Of a stretch of 36,296 bases of DNA, positions 1-8,153 are shown one piece after another (position 1 is the first letter of the stretch; the number at the start of each line of letters is the position of its first letter). This stretch comes from Photorhabdus australis DSM 17609. Its GTDB lineage: Bacteria; Pseudomonadota; Gammaproteobacteria; Enterobacterales; Enterobacteriaceae. Where the stretch lies: the NCBI RefSeq assembly GCF_000711895.1, contig NZ_JONO01000049.1, positions 1 to 36,296 of the forward strand. The letters are read 5' to 3'. The notes below the pieces were generated by a model. It worked only from the letters and a program-made list of their open reading frames with translations, was not told the origin of the DNA and did no database searches. The translations under genes were made by a program, and so were the position numbers.

Positions 1-316
1 CGCGTAATCCGGCCCGCCACAGTGCGGGCTGGAGGGTCAGGGAATAATGACTGCGATGGCGTCCGGTGGTGCTGTGCTCAAACTGAGTGACAATCCCGGT
101 GACCTCACGTTCGGGTAGTCCGTCACGGTAGACGGTCAGGGTGGCGGAGTTATCCAGGACATCTTTAAAATCGATGTCGGGGTTAGCGCTGGAGAGCGTG
201 GCGTCCAGACTGAATGGGGTTGACAGAGCTTCATTCAGTGTAAATTCAACGACGGCAAAAGTTTGCGGGGGGAGGTTACCGACGGTAAGGGTAAAAACCA
301 GTCCTGAATCGGCCAT
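1..316 (-). CDS. vgrG: VgrG (TssI) T6SS spike protein, N-terminal part
   Basis: This is the first 105 codons of a VgrG spike protein; the rest lies beyond the left edge. Seen: an ATG at 316-314 preceded by AGAGGA, and a reading frame that opens MADSGLVFTLTVGN and continues open to base 1. The pattern of alternating strands, LPERE...GIVTQFE, then HYSLTLQPALWRAGL, is the start of the gp44/gp27-like module of VgrG. Known: VgrG forms a trimeric spike on the Hcp tube and carries effectors. It is the last visible gene of the T6SS operon, 32 bases after tagA, the same relative place as vgrG-3 in Vibrio cholerae. Whether it has a C-terminal effector extension cannot be seen here. Confidence 0.93.
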   Translation of the reverse strand, partial: MADSGLVFTLTVGNLPPQTFAVVEFTLNEALSTPFSLDATLSSANPDIDFKDVLDNSATLTVYRDGLPEREVTGIVTQFEHSTTGRHRSHYSLTLQPALWRAGLR

Positions 317-348
317 TATTTTCCTCTTGATGTGTTGTCAGGTGGTGT

Positions 349-1695
349 TTATTGGTTTAACGGGTTGATCGGTTGTTTCTGTGTAGTGCGTCCGGCGTCT
401 TTTTGTAACGCGTAGTAACGGCTAAGCAGAGCGTTAAAGCGGTCGTCGGTCTTTTTTATCAGGGCAGGTGAAACAGTCTGCCCTTGTTCTATCGCTGCAG
501 AGAACTGGCGCAACAGCTCTTCCAGCGGCACTTCACGGTTGTGGCTGTTTTGTATCTGATAGATAGCTGTTTTCAGGTAAGAGAGGGTGAAGCTGCCTCG
601 GTTACGTTCCTGTTCAAGGATTTTATCGGCCAGTTGCTGGAGCTGATGTCGGGTCTGATTCCAACTGCCCTGTACCGGCGCGTTCTCCAGTCTTACGGCC
701 TGTAATTGCCGCCAGAGGTCAGTTTCATGTTGTTGTTTGTTGTCCAGTGGCCAGGTTTTCTGCGCTATATCGGTCAGTTGCTCGGCATTTTGCAGCACGA
801 CCAGCGGTGAGGTATCTGCTAACCGGGTTAATTGTTGTTCATAGGTTTGCAGGTCGGGCTGATATAGCCAGTTCAATCTCGCACCGTCCTGTGTTCCGGT
901 CAGGGCGGTGAGCTGTTGTTGTAAGGGTTTGTAAAACCCTAGCCAGCTGCCAGTCAGGACAAATATTCCCAGCAATGCACCCAGTCCGAAGCCCTGTAAG
1001 GCACTCATTCGGGGTGGAGGCTCAGGAAAACGGACCTGCACTTTAGGCTGATTGCTGTCATAGCTGGCATCATAGTTGGTTTCGGGTTCAGCCGGCTCCG
1101 GTTCTGTATTAGCCAGATAGACCAACGGTGGCACCTGTACCGGTTTAGCTGCAGTTTTGGGTATGATGCGGGTATTTTCCAGTTTTTTCGCGGTGTTTTG
1201 GAAAAACCACAGCAGGTTTTCGACTTTAGGCAGACGTTTCAGGTCAGACTGTTGGAGCCGGTCAACTATCAGCTGTAAGGCCCGCTCTGCCCGGTAAATC
1301 ATACGCAGGTCGCGCGTGGTGTAATCGTGCTGGCGCAGGGCGTTGCCGCTGCGGGTGTTAAACCAGTCGAGCATCTCTGTTCGCACCGTCGGCTGTGGTG
1401 GCCACAGTTCATCCCATTGGCTGACAATCACGCCAGCGAGTAATTCACAGCCTTCGGTAAAACCAGCCAGACCACTCAGCTGCATTCGGGCCAGAGTGTA
1501 GTAAATCGCACTTTGTAAATCGACGCCGTGGGAGCGGAACAGGGTCAAGGCCAGTGATTCAATCAGTTGCCAGTTAACCGCGGGTTGAGAGGGATGGTTA
1601 ATTTTGTTGATTTCTTCGCGTATCGCGGTAAACGCCGGCAGGTTCATTGGGTTACCGCCGGCACGGATAATTAGGTTTTCAGGATGTTCACTCAT
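349..1695 (-). CDS. tagA: TagA/VasL, ImpA_N membrane protein of the T6SS
   Basis: A 448-residue protein with an ImpA-type N-terminal domain (about residues 15-170, including LAGVIVSQWDELWPP), a proline-rich linker, one hydrophobic segment near residues 231-255 (GLGALLGIFVLTGSWLGF), and a charged helical VasL-type C-terminal domain. Known: proteins of this build (TagA of enteroaggregative E. coli, VasL of V. cholerae) sit in the inner membrane, contact the long form of TssA and help stop sheath growth at the far side of the cell. Its position right after tssM and before vgrG matches VCA0121. The start ATG has AAGGAT upstream. A strong GC-rich hairpin lies between it and tssM, so it may be expressed differently from the upstream genes. 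Confidence 0.85.
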   Translation of the reverse strand: MSEHPENLIIRAGGNPMNLPAFTAIREEINKINHPSQPAVNWQLIESLALTLFRSHGVDLQSAIYYTLARMQLSGLAGFTEGCELLAGVIVSQWDELWPPQPTVRTEMLDWFNTRSGNALRQHDYTTRDLRMIYRAERALQLIVDRLQQSDLKRLPKVENLLWFFQNTAKKLENTRIIPKTAAKPVQVPPLVYLANTEPEPAEPETNYDASYDSNQPKVQVRFPEPPPRMSALQGFGLGALLGIFVLTGSWLGFYKPLQQQLTALTGTQDGARLNWLYQPDLQTYEQQLTRLADTSPLVVLQNAEQLTDIAQKTWPLDNKQQHETDLWRQLQAVRLENAPVQGSWNQTRHQLQQLADKILEQERNRGSFTLSYLKTAIYQIQNSHNREVPLEELLRQFSAAIEQGQTVSPALIKKTDDRFNALLSRYYALQKDAGRTTQKQPINPLNQ

Positions 1696-1710
1696 GGCAG
1701 TTTATCCTTG

Positions 1711-1743
1711 CCAGCCCCCCGCTGACGCGGGGGCTGGTTTTTT
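1711..1743 (+). terminator. GC-rich hairpin with T-tract, oriented against the operon
   Basis: Left arm CCAGCCCCCCGC and right arm GCGGGGGCTGG (1711-1737) pair over nine bases, a one-base bulge and two more bases. Six T follow at 1738-1743 on the plus strand. This is the form of an intrinsic terminator for plus-strand transcripts, that is, transcripts antisense to the T6SS operon. Read on the minus strand the hairpin lies between the tssM stop and the tagA ribosome site and is followed by CAAGGATAAA, with no U-tract, so it should not be a strong terminator for the operon itself. It could still slow polymerase or mark an mRNA processing or stability boundary. Confidence 0.7.
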
Positions 1744-1745
1744 CA

Positions 1746-4700
1746 TTAGTAGAGGGTGTCAGGCAACTTGAACCGGCTGAATAGGCCACCGGCAAACGGG
1801 TTGTCAGATTCATCCACGTAGATACGGTAGGTCATATCTCCGCCATCAACGGAGAACAGCACATCAAACGAATCCTGACGCACGTTGGTCAGTTTGCCGC
1901 TGTTAATCAGCCGCAGCTGGGCCCACGGGCCGGTGAAGCTGATTGAACGTGGGGATTTGCCGCTGGCATCGGGTATCAGAGTGAGCTGACTTTCCACCCC
2001 GGCGCGCATTGAGTTTGGCCAGACCAGATGCACGATGCTGCTGCGACCATGGGCGTAATCGAGCAGCTGACCGTCGAGATTGAGCAGGCTGCGGCGTTTG
2101 TTGCCAGTCAGGCTGATAGGCTCAATGGCAAACTGGGTACCGAGGCCATTTTGTGGGGTGAAGAAGGTGTCGCGGATACGGTCAGCCAGTTTCAATTGTG
2201 CCAATACATCCGAACGGATGAGTTGTTTGCCATCATCGCTGTAGGTCAGATTATTTTCTACAAACGGTTTGAGGTTCTGCTGATAGAAGGCATCCAGCGT
2301 CCCACCCGGACGGAAGAAGCGGTCGAACTCACTAAGCGGGACATCCTGAGTGGCATCTGGGTCGAATGGATAGCGTCCAGCCAGATAGGTCTGATACTGT
2401 TTGACTACGCTGTCATGCCATTCGACTTCCAACGAGCGGACAGCTTCCATCATGACTACCCGCCATGCCTGTTCGGCCAGTTCACCGACCCAACGGTTCA
2501 GCGGTTCCGGTAGGTTCTTCGCCAACTGTTGCACATCGAAAATTGGGTCGCTGTTGTTCTGTTCAAGCCGCAGCTGGACTGCTTTTAGGGCAGCTTTGCC
2601 CGGTACCGGCGCGTTCTGGATAGCCAACAGGTAGCGGTGTAGTGCGGTCAGTTTTTGGTAAACTTCCTGTAGGGTGCTGTTTTTTTCACCGTATTCCATC
2701 AATACGGCAGTTTCCGGTGCGAATTCACGGTTGATACGCACCAGTAAGCGGTAGTCCGGCGCATCGCGTAATTGCTGTTGTTCTTTGGCGGGCAGGGTAT
2801 CGTTAATCACCGGCAGGCGAGTGTTGTCACTGAGGATTTGCAGCGCCCGGCTGATCGGTTGTTCCCCACTAATGACCTGCTCAATGGCACCGATGGCTTG
2901 CGGGATATCGGTAAAATCGAGGATATCCAGATTGTTCATGGCGCCGCGCCAGGTAGCAGTGTAATCGCCCAGATATTGTTCGGTGATCTGTCGCTGGATT
3001 TCTTTACGGTCAGTTTCGCTGTACTGGACGTTGTGTGACAGGTTTAGCACCCAACTGTCCATCACAGTGAGATCAATCAGTTGATCGTCCTGTTTGACGA
3101 AGTAGTTGTTGAGACCATTCATTGTCAGGAACTGTGGGATAATCAGCTGTTTGTCATTATTGGCGATAAAGATACTGTCAAAACTGGGGCCAATCTGGTC
3201 GCGCAGGTTGAGCGGTGGTGGCAGAGAATCCTGGGCTTTAAGGCGCAGGTTCTGATAGACCCGCTGGTAAATGGAAAGCTGACTGAGTTCCTTTTGGGCA
3301 TTGATGAGTGGGAGCTTGTAAGGCGCGAAGCTGCTAATGGCTGCTGGGTCACCGGCTTCCCGTGCGGCCCGCCAGTCGGTGTGATCCAGAGCATAGTCCA
3401 GATGGGTCAGCAGTTGTTCCTGCGTCGGGCGCTGACCGTTAAAGGTACGGCTCCAGCGTTCCCGCATATACTGTTCAACCAGCGATTTATTGCGGCCACT
3501 GCCATCTTCCAGCATCCGTATGATACGCAGTACTTCCAGTTTTTCTTCACTGCCTTTGGGGGCGTGATTCAGGTCATCTAGCAGGCCGTTCATCAGGGCT
3601 GGCAGGAAGCGTTGAGACAGTAGTTGCAGATAAGTGCTTTCGACATATGGACCAACGTCCGAACCCTGATAGAGTCCCATATCAGCGAGCAGCCCTTTAT
3701 GATGGTAATCGCCGTAGGCGAGGGTGGCTTGCCGGACAGGGTTGAGCAGGGGCAACTGTAAATTGCCGTTACGGTCTTCCCCTTTGGGTGGGGGAACGGA
3801 TAGGAAGTTTTTAGCCTGCGTCAGGACTTCTTCGCCGGCCCGGTAGTTTTTCTGATAGTAGTAGTGCCAGCCAGTCCACAGGGCCAGTGCTATGACTGAG
3901 CCGGCGGTTGAGAAGGTCAGTAGTTTTCGGCGGTTCTGGCTTAACCAGAGGCGGTTCTCTGCGGCCAGATTGGGTTCGGCCAGCAGGACCTCTTCAAACA
4001 GCGTTCGGGTGAAATAGGGAGCGGTATCGGCGACCGGCCAGGTTGGAAATGCCTGGGGTCCCAGATGATACTGCACGGCGGCAGACTGGGTGAAGGTGTC
4101 ATCCATCTGGCCGATTTGTTTCGACGAGGTGAGATAAACACCGCGCAGCCCGGGTTGTGCCGGTCCACCGTTGTAGAGCAGGCCATCCAGCAGCTGTATC
4201 AGGTAACTGTGCAATCCCTGTATCTGACGGGTAAAGCTGAATAGCGGACTGCGTTGGCTGATATCCACTTTGTTGAGCATCATATCCGGCATAGCGGCGT
4301 TAAGCTGTTGCATCCACTGGTGCCAGAATTGTGCCAGTTCGGTGCGCCAGCCGTCCTCATCTGAGGCGTTCAGGCTGAAGGTGACCCCCAAGATCTGTGC
4401 GCGCTGTGGTCTGTCCAATGACTGGAATGCTGCACCAAAGCCGTGTAGCAAATCAAGTTTGGTCAGTACCAGATAGAAGGGAAGATGGTTGTGTAAGGTT
4501 AATCGCAGATCTTGCAGGCGCAGGTGGAGCGCAGCGATATACCGTTCACGTTGTTCTTTGTTGTCGGTCAGTAAACGGTGGGTATCTACTGTCAAGATAA
4601 TACCGTTAAGAGGCTGACGCTGACGGTTTTCAGTCAGCCAGGTAAGCAGGGCGTGCCACAGACGGGTGGGCAGTTGGGGCTTGTTGCTATCCGGCATGGC

Positions 4701-5291
4701 TGTTTGGTCAATAAGGAAACCGTCCGGGTCGATAATGACCGCTTTTTCTCCTAGCCAACAGCGTAGGTGCAGTGGAAGACCATCTTCCCCTTTCAGAGCG
4801 TCTGGCGCGGCAATGTCAGTCAATTTGTAACCTTCCTGGATAAGCGAAGTTTTGCCGCTGTCGGTGTTGCCAATCATTAAGTACCAGGGGCGTTGGTAAA
4901 GGTAATCCCAGGTGCCGAGATGGCGTTGTAGCTGCGCTTTCCAGTGGTTGAGGTAGTTGTCCTGACGAGCAATGTCGGTCAGCACCGGATCAACGACTTT
5001 CAGTTCCACATCTAGTTTTAATTTTTCCAGTTGCTGTAAGCGACGCCAGATTTTTGTGCCGACAAAACCCAGTACCACTAGGATGATGATAGCGGTTGCC
5101 AGCCAGCGGGCAGAGAGATTTTCCAGCGGGTAAGTTTGTTTGAACTGCCAGCTCGGTCCCCACCACCATATCCAGATAAGAGCCAGGCAGGGCAGAAGAG
5201 CCAGTATCAGCGAGAATGTGGCTTTGAGTGGTGGCAGACGCGGCATTGCCGGTTTTTTGATATTTTTCAGAAGAAGAGAAAGCCAGTTCAT
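1746..5291 (-). CDS. tssM: TssM (IcmF/VasK) T6SS inner-membrane core protein
   Basis: An 1181-residue IcmF-family protein, full length for the family. Seen: two membrane segments near residues 25-45 and 64-80, a Walker A motif GNTDSGKT at 141-148, a third membrane segment near 452-475 (VIALALWTGWHYY), and a long periplasmic part ending in the IcmF C-terminal domain. Known: TssM spans the inner membrane, joins TssL in the membrane and TssJ at the outer membrane, and forms the channel through which the tail fires. The intact Walker A suggests this copy may bind nucleotide; some TssM proteins lack it. The start overlaps the tssA stop in an ATGA four-base overlap, so translation is probably coupled. 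Confidence 0.97.
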   Translation of the reverse strand: MNWLSLLLKNIKKPAMPRLPPLKATFSLILALLPCLALIWIWWWGPSWQFKQTYPLENLSARWLATAIIILVVLGFVGTKIWRRLQQLEKLKLDVELKVVDPVLTDIARQDNYLNHWKAQLQRHLGTWDYLYQRPWYLMIGNTDSGKTSLIQEGYKLTDIAAPDALKGEDGLPLHLRCWLGEKAVIIDPDGFLIDQTAMPDSNKPQLPTRLWHALLTWLTENRQRQPLNGIILTVDTHRLLTDNKEQRERYIAALHLRLQDLRLTLHNHLPFYLVLTKLDLLHGFGAAFQSLDRPQRAQILGVTFSLNASDEDGWRTELAQFWHQWMQQLNAAMPDMMLNKVDISQRSPLFSFTRQIQGLHSYLIQLLDGLLYNGGPAQPGLRGVYLTSSKQIGQMDDTFTQSAAVQYHLGPQAFPTWPVADTAPYFTRTLFEEVLLAEPNLAAENRLWLSQNRRKLLTFSTAGSVIALALWTGWHYYYQKNYRAGEEVLTQAKNFLSVPPPKGEDRNGNLQLPLLNPVRQATLAYGDYHHKGLLADMGLYQGSDVGPYVESTYLQLLSQRFLPALMNGLLDDLNHAPKGSEEKLEVLRIIRMLEDGSGRNKSLVEQYMRERWSRTFNGQRPTQEQLLTHLDYALDHTDWRAAREAGDPAAISSFAPYKLPLINAQKELSQLSIYQRVYQNLRLKAQDSLPPPLNLRDQIGPSFDSIFIANNDKQLIIPQFLTMNGLNNYFVKQDDQLIDLTVMDSWVLNLSHNVQYSETDRKEIQRQITEQYLGDYTATWRGAMNNLDILDFTDIPQAIGAIEQVISGEQPISRALQILSDNTRLPVINDTLPAKEQQQLRDAPDYRLLVRINREFAPETAVLMEYGEKNSTLQEVYQKLTALHRYLLAIQNAPVPGKAALKAVQLRLEQNNSDPIFDVQQLAKNLPEPLNRWVGELAEQAWRVVMMEAVRSLEVEWHDSVVKQYQTYLAGRYPFDPDATQDVPLSEFDRFFRPGGTLDAFYQQNLKPFVENNLTYSDDGKQLIRSDVLAQLKLADRIRDTFFTPQNGLGTQFAIEPISLTGNKRRSLLNLDGQLLDYAHGRSSIVHLVWPNSMRAGVESQLTLIPDASGKSPRSISFTGPWAQLRLINSGKLTNVRQDSFDVLFSVDGGDMTYRIYVDESDNPFAGGLFSRFKLPDTLY

Positions 5292-6703
5292 GGGTTAACG
5301 CTCCTGTTTGCTGCCGTATCCTTTGGCGGGCAGTGAGTTGAGGCTTTTTCTGCCAGTCCTGCCAACAGGCTGGGTTCCCAATGGGTGAGTAACATGTGTT
5401 GTCCTGCCTGCAATAGATGTCGGTAATGTTGTTGCGCCAGTGCGGTCATTCCCGCTTTTTCAAACAATTGTGCTGTGAGCAGTTGACCGTAGAACTGATC
5501 TCGGGGTTCAGTCAGTTGTTGCTGATGTTGTTCTGCTGCGTTGAGTGCCGCTTCCAGTCCATGTTGTTGGAAACATTGCCAGATAGCTTCTTGATCCTGA
5601 GTGGAGCCACCACTGCTTGTAGTGGTGGCTGGGGGTTGCAGCCAGTTCAGGGTTGTGGCTGAAATAAATGGACTCATATCGGAAAAATATAGGGTCTGTA
5701 AAACCGGCAAGCGGTCAAGAAATGCTTTCAGTTCATCACGGATGGCGTTGGCAACGGCGGTATAACCTAGTTTCTCGGCGGCTTGAGCTGCGATAGCATG
5801 TCCGTCAAGCCAGTAAGGGGCTAGCGTCAGGCTCTGCTCTATCTGTTGCAGTAAAGACTTATCGGCAGCCGGCAGTTTCGTCAGATAATCTGCAGTACGA
5901 TCTGCTGAGATGGGCGCCAGTGGAGTTTTGCTTTCGCCGTTAGCTATCGGTGCGGTAGTCAGTGTGTACCAGATTGCATAACGGCGCAGCCGATAGCCCG
6001 TAGAGGAGTCAGGCTGGCGTTCGCATAGTAGATCAGCCACAGTCAGCAGCGTCTGTTTCCAGGCTTTTTCACTGGAGCTGTCTACCGCTGTGTCCGGCGC
6101 TGGGGGAACGGCAGGTTGTGTTGTGTTTTCTACTGGTTCCGTGGGGGCTGCTACCAGTTTGGGGGTCGGCTTGCGGGCATAGCGGGAACGTAACTGATCG
6201 ATCTCTTTAGCCAGTGCTGGTTCGTCGGTATGCCAGCATTGTGCCAGATGAGCTAGTGCGCCTTGCGCTTCTTCCCGTTGAGTCTCATCCGCTTGTTCAC
6301 AGAAGCTGGCCTGAGCAGAGTCAAAACGTTTAATAACCTGTTGTGCCAGACGGCGCTTAAGCAGGGGTTTTTGTGGCCAGGCAATCTGCCAGTAATGTTT
6401 GATGTAATCGGCTAGCAGTTCCATTGCTAGTATTAGCTCAGCGGGGTTGCCGCTGTGTTGTAGTGTCCGCAGCAGGTGAACCATCAGCCTGAAATCTTTA
6501 CTTTTTTCGCTGAATAGTTGCAGCGCCTGGCGCTGGATTTCTTCAATGTTGATCGTGGAATGGGCCAGTGATCCCAGCTTAATCATTTCACCATCAATAT
6601 ATTCCCAGGCCGGTTCGTTCTCATTCAGTTCCTTGTTGGTCAGTTCGTCTGATAGCGGTGTCAGCAGGAGTTCCTGCCAGTCAAATTGTTTCCTGATATC
6701 CAT
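5288..6703 (-). CDS. tssA: TssA (VasJ), T6SS tail assembly cap protein
   Basis: A 471-residue protein starting at the ATG at 6703 (MDIRKQFDWQELL); a TTG four codons earlier is less likely. Seen: an ImpA_N domain in the first about 135 residues (LAHSTINIEEIQRQALQLFS, then ELLADYIKHYWQIAWPQKP), a linker rich in P, A and T, and a C-terminal helical VasJ-type domain with WQCFQQHGLEAAL. Known: TssA seeds the baseplate and then rides the distal end of the growing sheath. The length and VasJ end match the long TssA class that works with TagA, which is present in this operon. It starts six bases after vasI and overlaps tssM by four. Confidence 0.9.
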   Translation of the reverse strand: MDIRKQFDWQELLLTPLSDELTNKELNENEPAWEYIDGEMIKLGSLAHSTINIEEIQRQALQLFSEKSKDFRLMVHLLRTLQHSGNPAELILAMELLADYIKHYWQIAWPQKPLLKRRLAQQVIKRFDSAQASFCEQADETQREEAQGALAHLAQCWHTDEPALAKEIDQLRSRYARKPTPKLVAAPTEPVENTTQPAVPPAPDTAVDSSSEKAWKQTLLTVADLLCERQPDSSTGYRLRRYAIWYTLTTAPIANGESKTPLAPISADRTADYLTKLPAADKSLLQQIEQSLTLAPYWLDGHAIAAQAAEKLGYTAVANAIRDELKAFLDRLPVLQTLYFSDMSPFISATTLNWLQPPATTTSSGGSTQDQEAIWQCFQQHGLEAALNAAEQHQQQLTEPRDQFYGQLLTAQLFEKAGMTALAQQHYRHLLQAGQHMLLTHWEPSLLAGLAEKASTHCPPKDTAANRSVNP

Positions 6704-6708
6704 TGGGA

Positions 6709-7356
6709 TCACCAACGACAGGCGGAGCGTAAGGGTTTCACCGCCTGTTCCAGTTGAGAAATGTTGAATGTCATCCGGTTTCCGTTGCTGGTTTTGATGG
6801 TCAGGGTGTCACCTGTCATCAGTCGTTTGAGTGTTTCAATGCCCGGTAGCCCACGGCTGGATTCCAGCAAGTAACCGTTTTCGCGCAAAAACCAGTCAGC
6901 ACTGAATTGGGTTACGTCAGTCGAAATCATGACTGTGCCACTGTCTTGTGGCGTCGTCAGGGCGACTTGTATCCGGGTAATGCTATCGATACAACTCAGT
7001 ACAAGTACCGGTCGTGGAGGTGGAACGCCGAGCGCAGGTGTAGTGAGAATGACGCGGGTCGGTATTCCTTTGGATTGAGTCGTGATAAAACCCGTTGAGT
7101 GGTCAGTCCGTTTCATTTCCTGTTCCATGGCTTGTCGCCAGGCCGGGCCAGTTTTTTCTAACGGAATGACGACAGCACTATCCACTTTATCTAATAGACG
7201 GTCATAGCAATCCAGCCTGATCAGCGGTGAAGGTTCTGAACGGCATTGCAGTAAGGCCGGTAGCGATGGCCCCGTTGTGGTTTCCTGAGCTGGCTGAATT
7301 TCAGGTGTGCCAGTCAGGGATGCGATTAATGAACTGACAAGTAAAAAGAAACTCAT
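6709..7356 (-). CDS. vasI: VasI/TagO, T6SS-associated exported protein
   Basis: A 215-residue protein of the VasI (TagO) family. Seen: a short hydrophobic N-terminus MSFFLLVSSLIASLTG that looks like a signal peptide though it lacks positive charges before the core; then a CRSE...RLDCYDRL segment whose two cysteines could form a disulfide; then a mainly beta region (RVILTTPALG, LVLSCIDSITRIQVAL) ending ...RMTFNISQLEQAVKPLRSACRW. Known: VasI-type genes sit in V. cholerae-like T6SS clusters (VCA0118) but their exact role is not settled. The start overlaps the regulator's stop by ATGA, and tssA follows, as in V. cholerae. Confidence 0.8.
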   Translation of the reverse strand: MSFFLLVSSLIASLTGTPEIQPAQETTTGPSLPALLQCRSEPSPLIRLDCYDRLLDKVDSAVVIPLEKTGPAWRQAMEQEMKRTDHSTGFITTQSKGIPTRVILTTPALGVPPPRPVLVLSCIDSITRIQVALTTPQDSGTVMISTDVTQFSADWFLRENGYLLESSRGLPGIETLKRLMTGDTLTIKTSNGNRMTFNISQLEQAVKPLRSACRW

Positions 7357-8153
7357 AATTTACACCTGTATTTCGCCAGCTTGTAGGTCAGTGTGCGTGG
7401 TGCAATGCCTAAGCTTTCTGCAATCCGTTTGGTGTTATCGCCATAGATATGTTGGCGTTGTACCAATACTGCACATTCAAACTCTTCAAGGGCCTGAGGC
7501 AAGTTGTCGATTTTGCTGTAATCGTGAGAGATGTTGGCCGATGTTTTGTTTTCTGAGGTGGTGCTCAACGAAGCCAGTAGCTCATCAAGCTGTTTTTCTT
7601 TCTGGCGTTGAGCTTGAAAAACTTGACGAATTTGGCGTAGTTGTTCACGCAGTTGTTCCAACTCCTGTAATTTTTTCAGTCGGTGCTGCATGACATGGCA
7701 GTAGATGTAAAACATGTTGTTATCGTCAGCAAAACGATGAGCATCTTCGGCGAAAACAGCAATCACACCACATGCTTGTCCGTTGCAGTTGAACAGTGGG
7801 ATGGCATGTAAGCCACAGCGGTAGGGCAACTCTTCTATAAAGGTGCGAAAGTTCTGATTGTCTATTCGTACTCCTTGATTGAGTGATTCCCATGTTATAG
7901 GTGTGCCTTTATACAGAATTTGTACCAGCGGGTGGTTGATATCGCCGATATTGACATCCAGTTGTAGGGCGCTTATCTGGTTTGGTGCTGGTAACCGATA
8001 ACATTCCAGACGGTTTTCATTCATGTTAAGTAGGGAAACCAGCAAGGCATCAAAACGCTGGCGTTGGTGGTTCACCTGAAGAAAGTGATGAACCAGTTGC
8101 TCAATCGAGTCATTTTCCAGTAACGCTAATGCGCTTTTCAGCCGTTGTTTCAT
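7353..8153 (-). CDS. VasH-like T6SS regulator without AAA+ domain (GAF-like plus Fis-type HTH)
   Basis: A 266-residue protein in the place held by VasH (VCA0117) in V. cholerae. Seen: residues 1 to about 165 look like a GAF-type sensory domain (YRCGLHAIPLFNCNGQACGV, VIAVFAEDAHRF); about 170-205 is a charged coiled coil (LEQLREQLRQIRQVFQAQRQ); residues 225-266 are a Fis-type helix-turn-helix (DNTKRIAESLGIAPRTLTYK). Known: VasH is about 530 residues and has a central AAA+ domain with Walker A, GAFTGA and Walker B motifs that drives sigma-54 RNA polymerase. None of those motifs is here. The frame is intact and overlaps both neighbours by ATGA, so this is not a fresh deletion. It may act as a classical activator or repressor, or modulate another sigma-54 activator. 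Confidence 0.8.
   Translation of the reverse strand: MKQRLKSALALLENDSIEQLVHHFLQVNHQRQRFDALLVSLLNMNENRLECYRLPAPNQISALQLDVNIGDINHPLVQILYKGTPITWESLNQGVRIDNQNFRTFIEELPYRCGLHAIPLFNCNGQACGVIAVFAEDAHRFADDNNMFYIYCHVMQHRLKKLQELEQLREQLRQIRQVFQAQRQKEKQLDELLASLSTTSENKTSANISHDYSKIDNLPQALEEFECAVLVQRQHIYGDNTKRIAESLGIAPRTLTYKLAKYRCKL

Noticed and set aside
3081-3581. 166-codon open frame on the plus strand inside tssM
   Set aside because: It is opposite to strongly supported TssM coding sequence. Similar antisense frames at 2028-2513, 12470-12886, 19533-19991 and 13445-13726 are rejected for the same reason.
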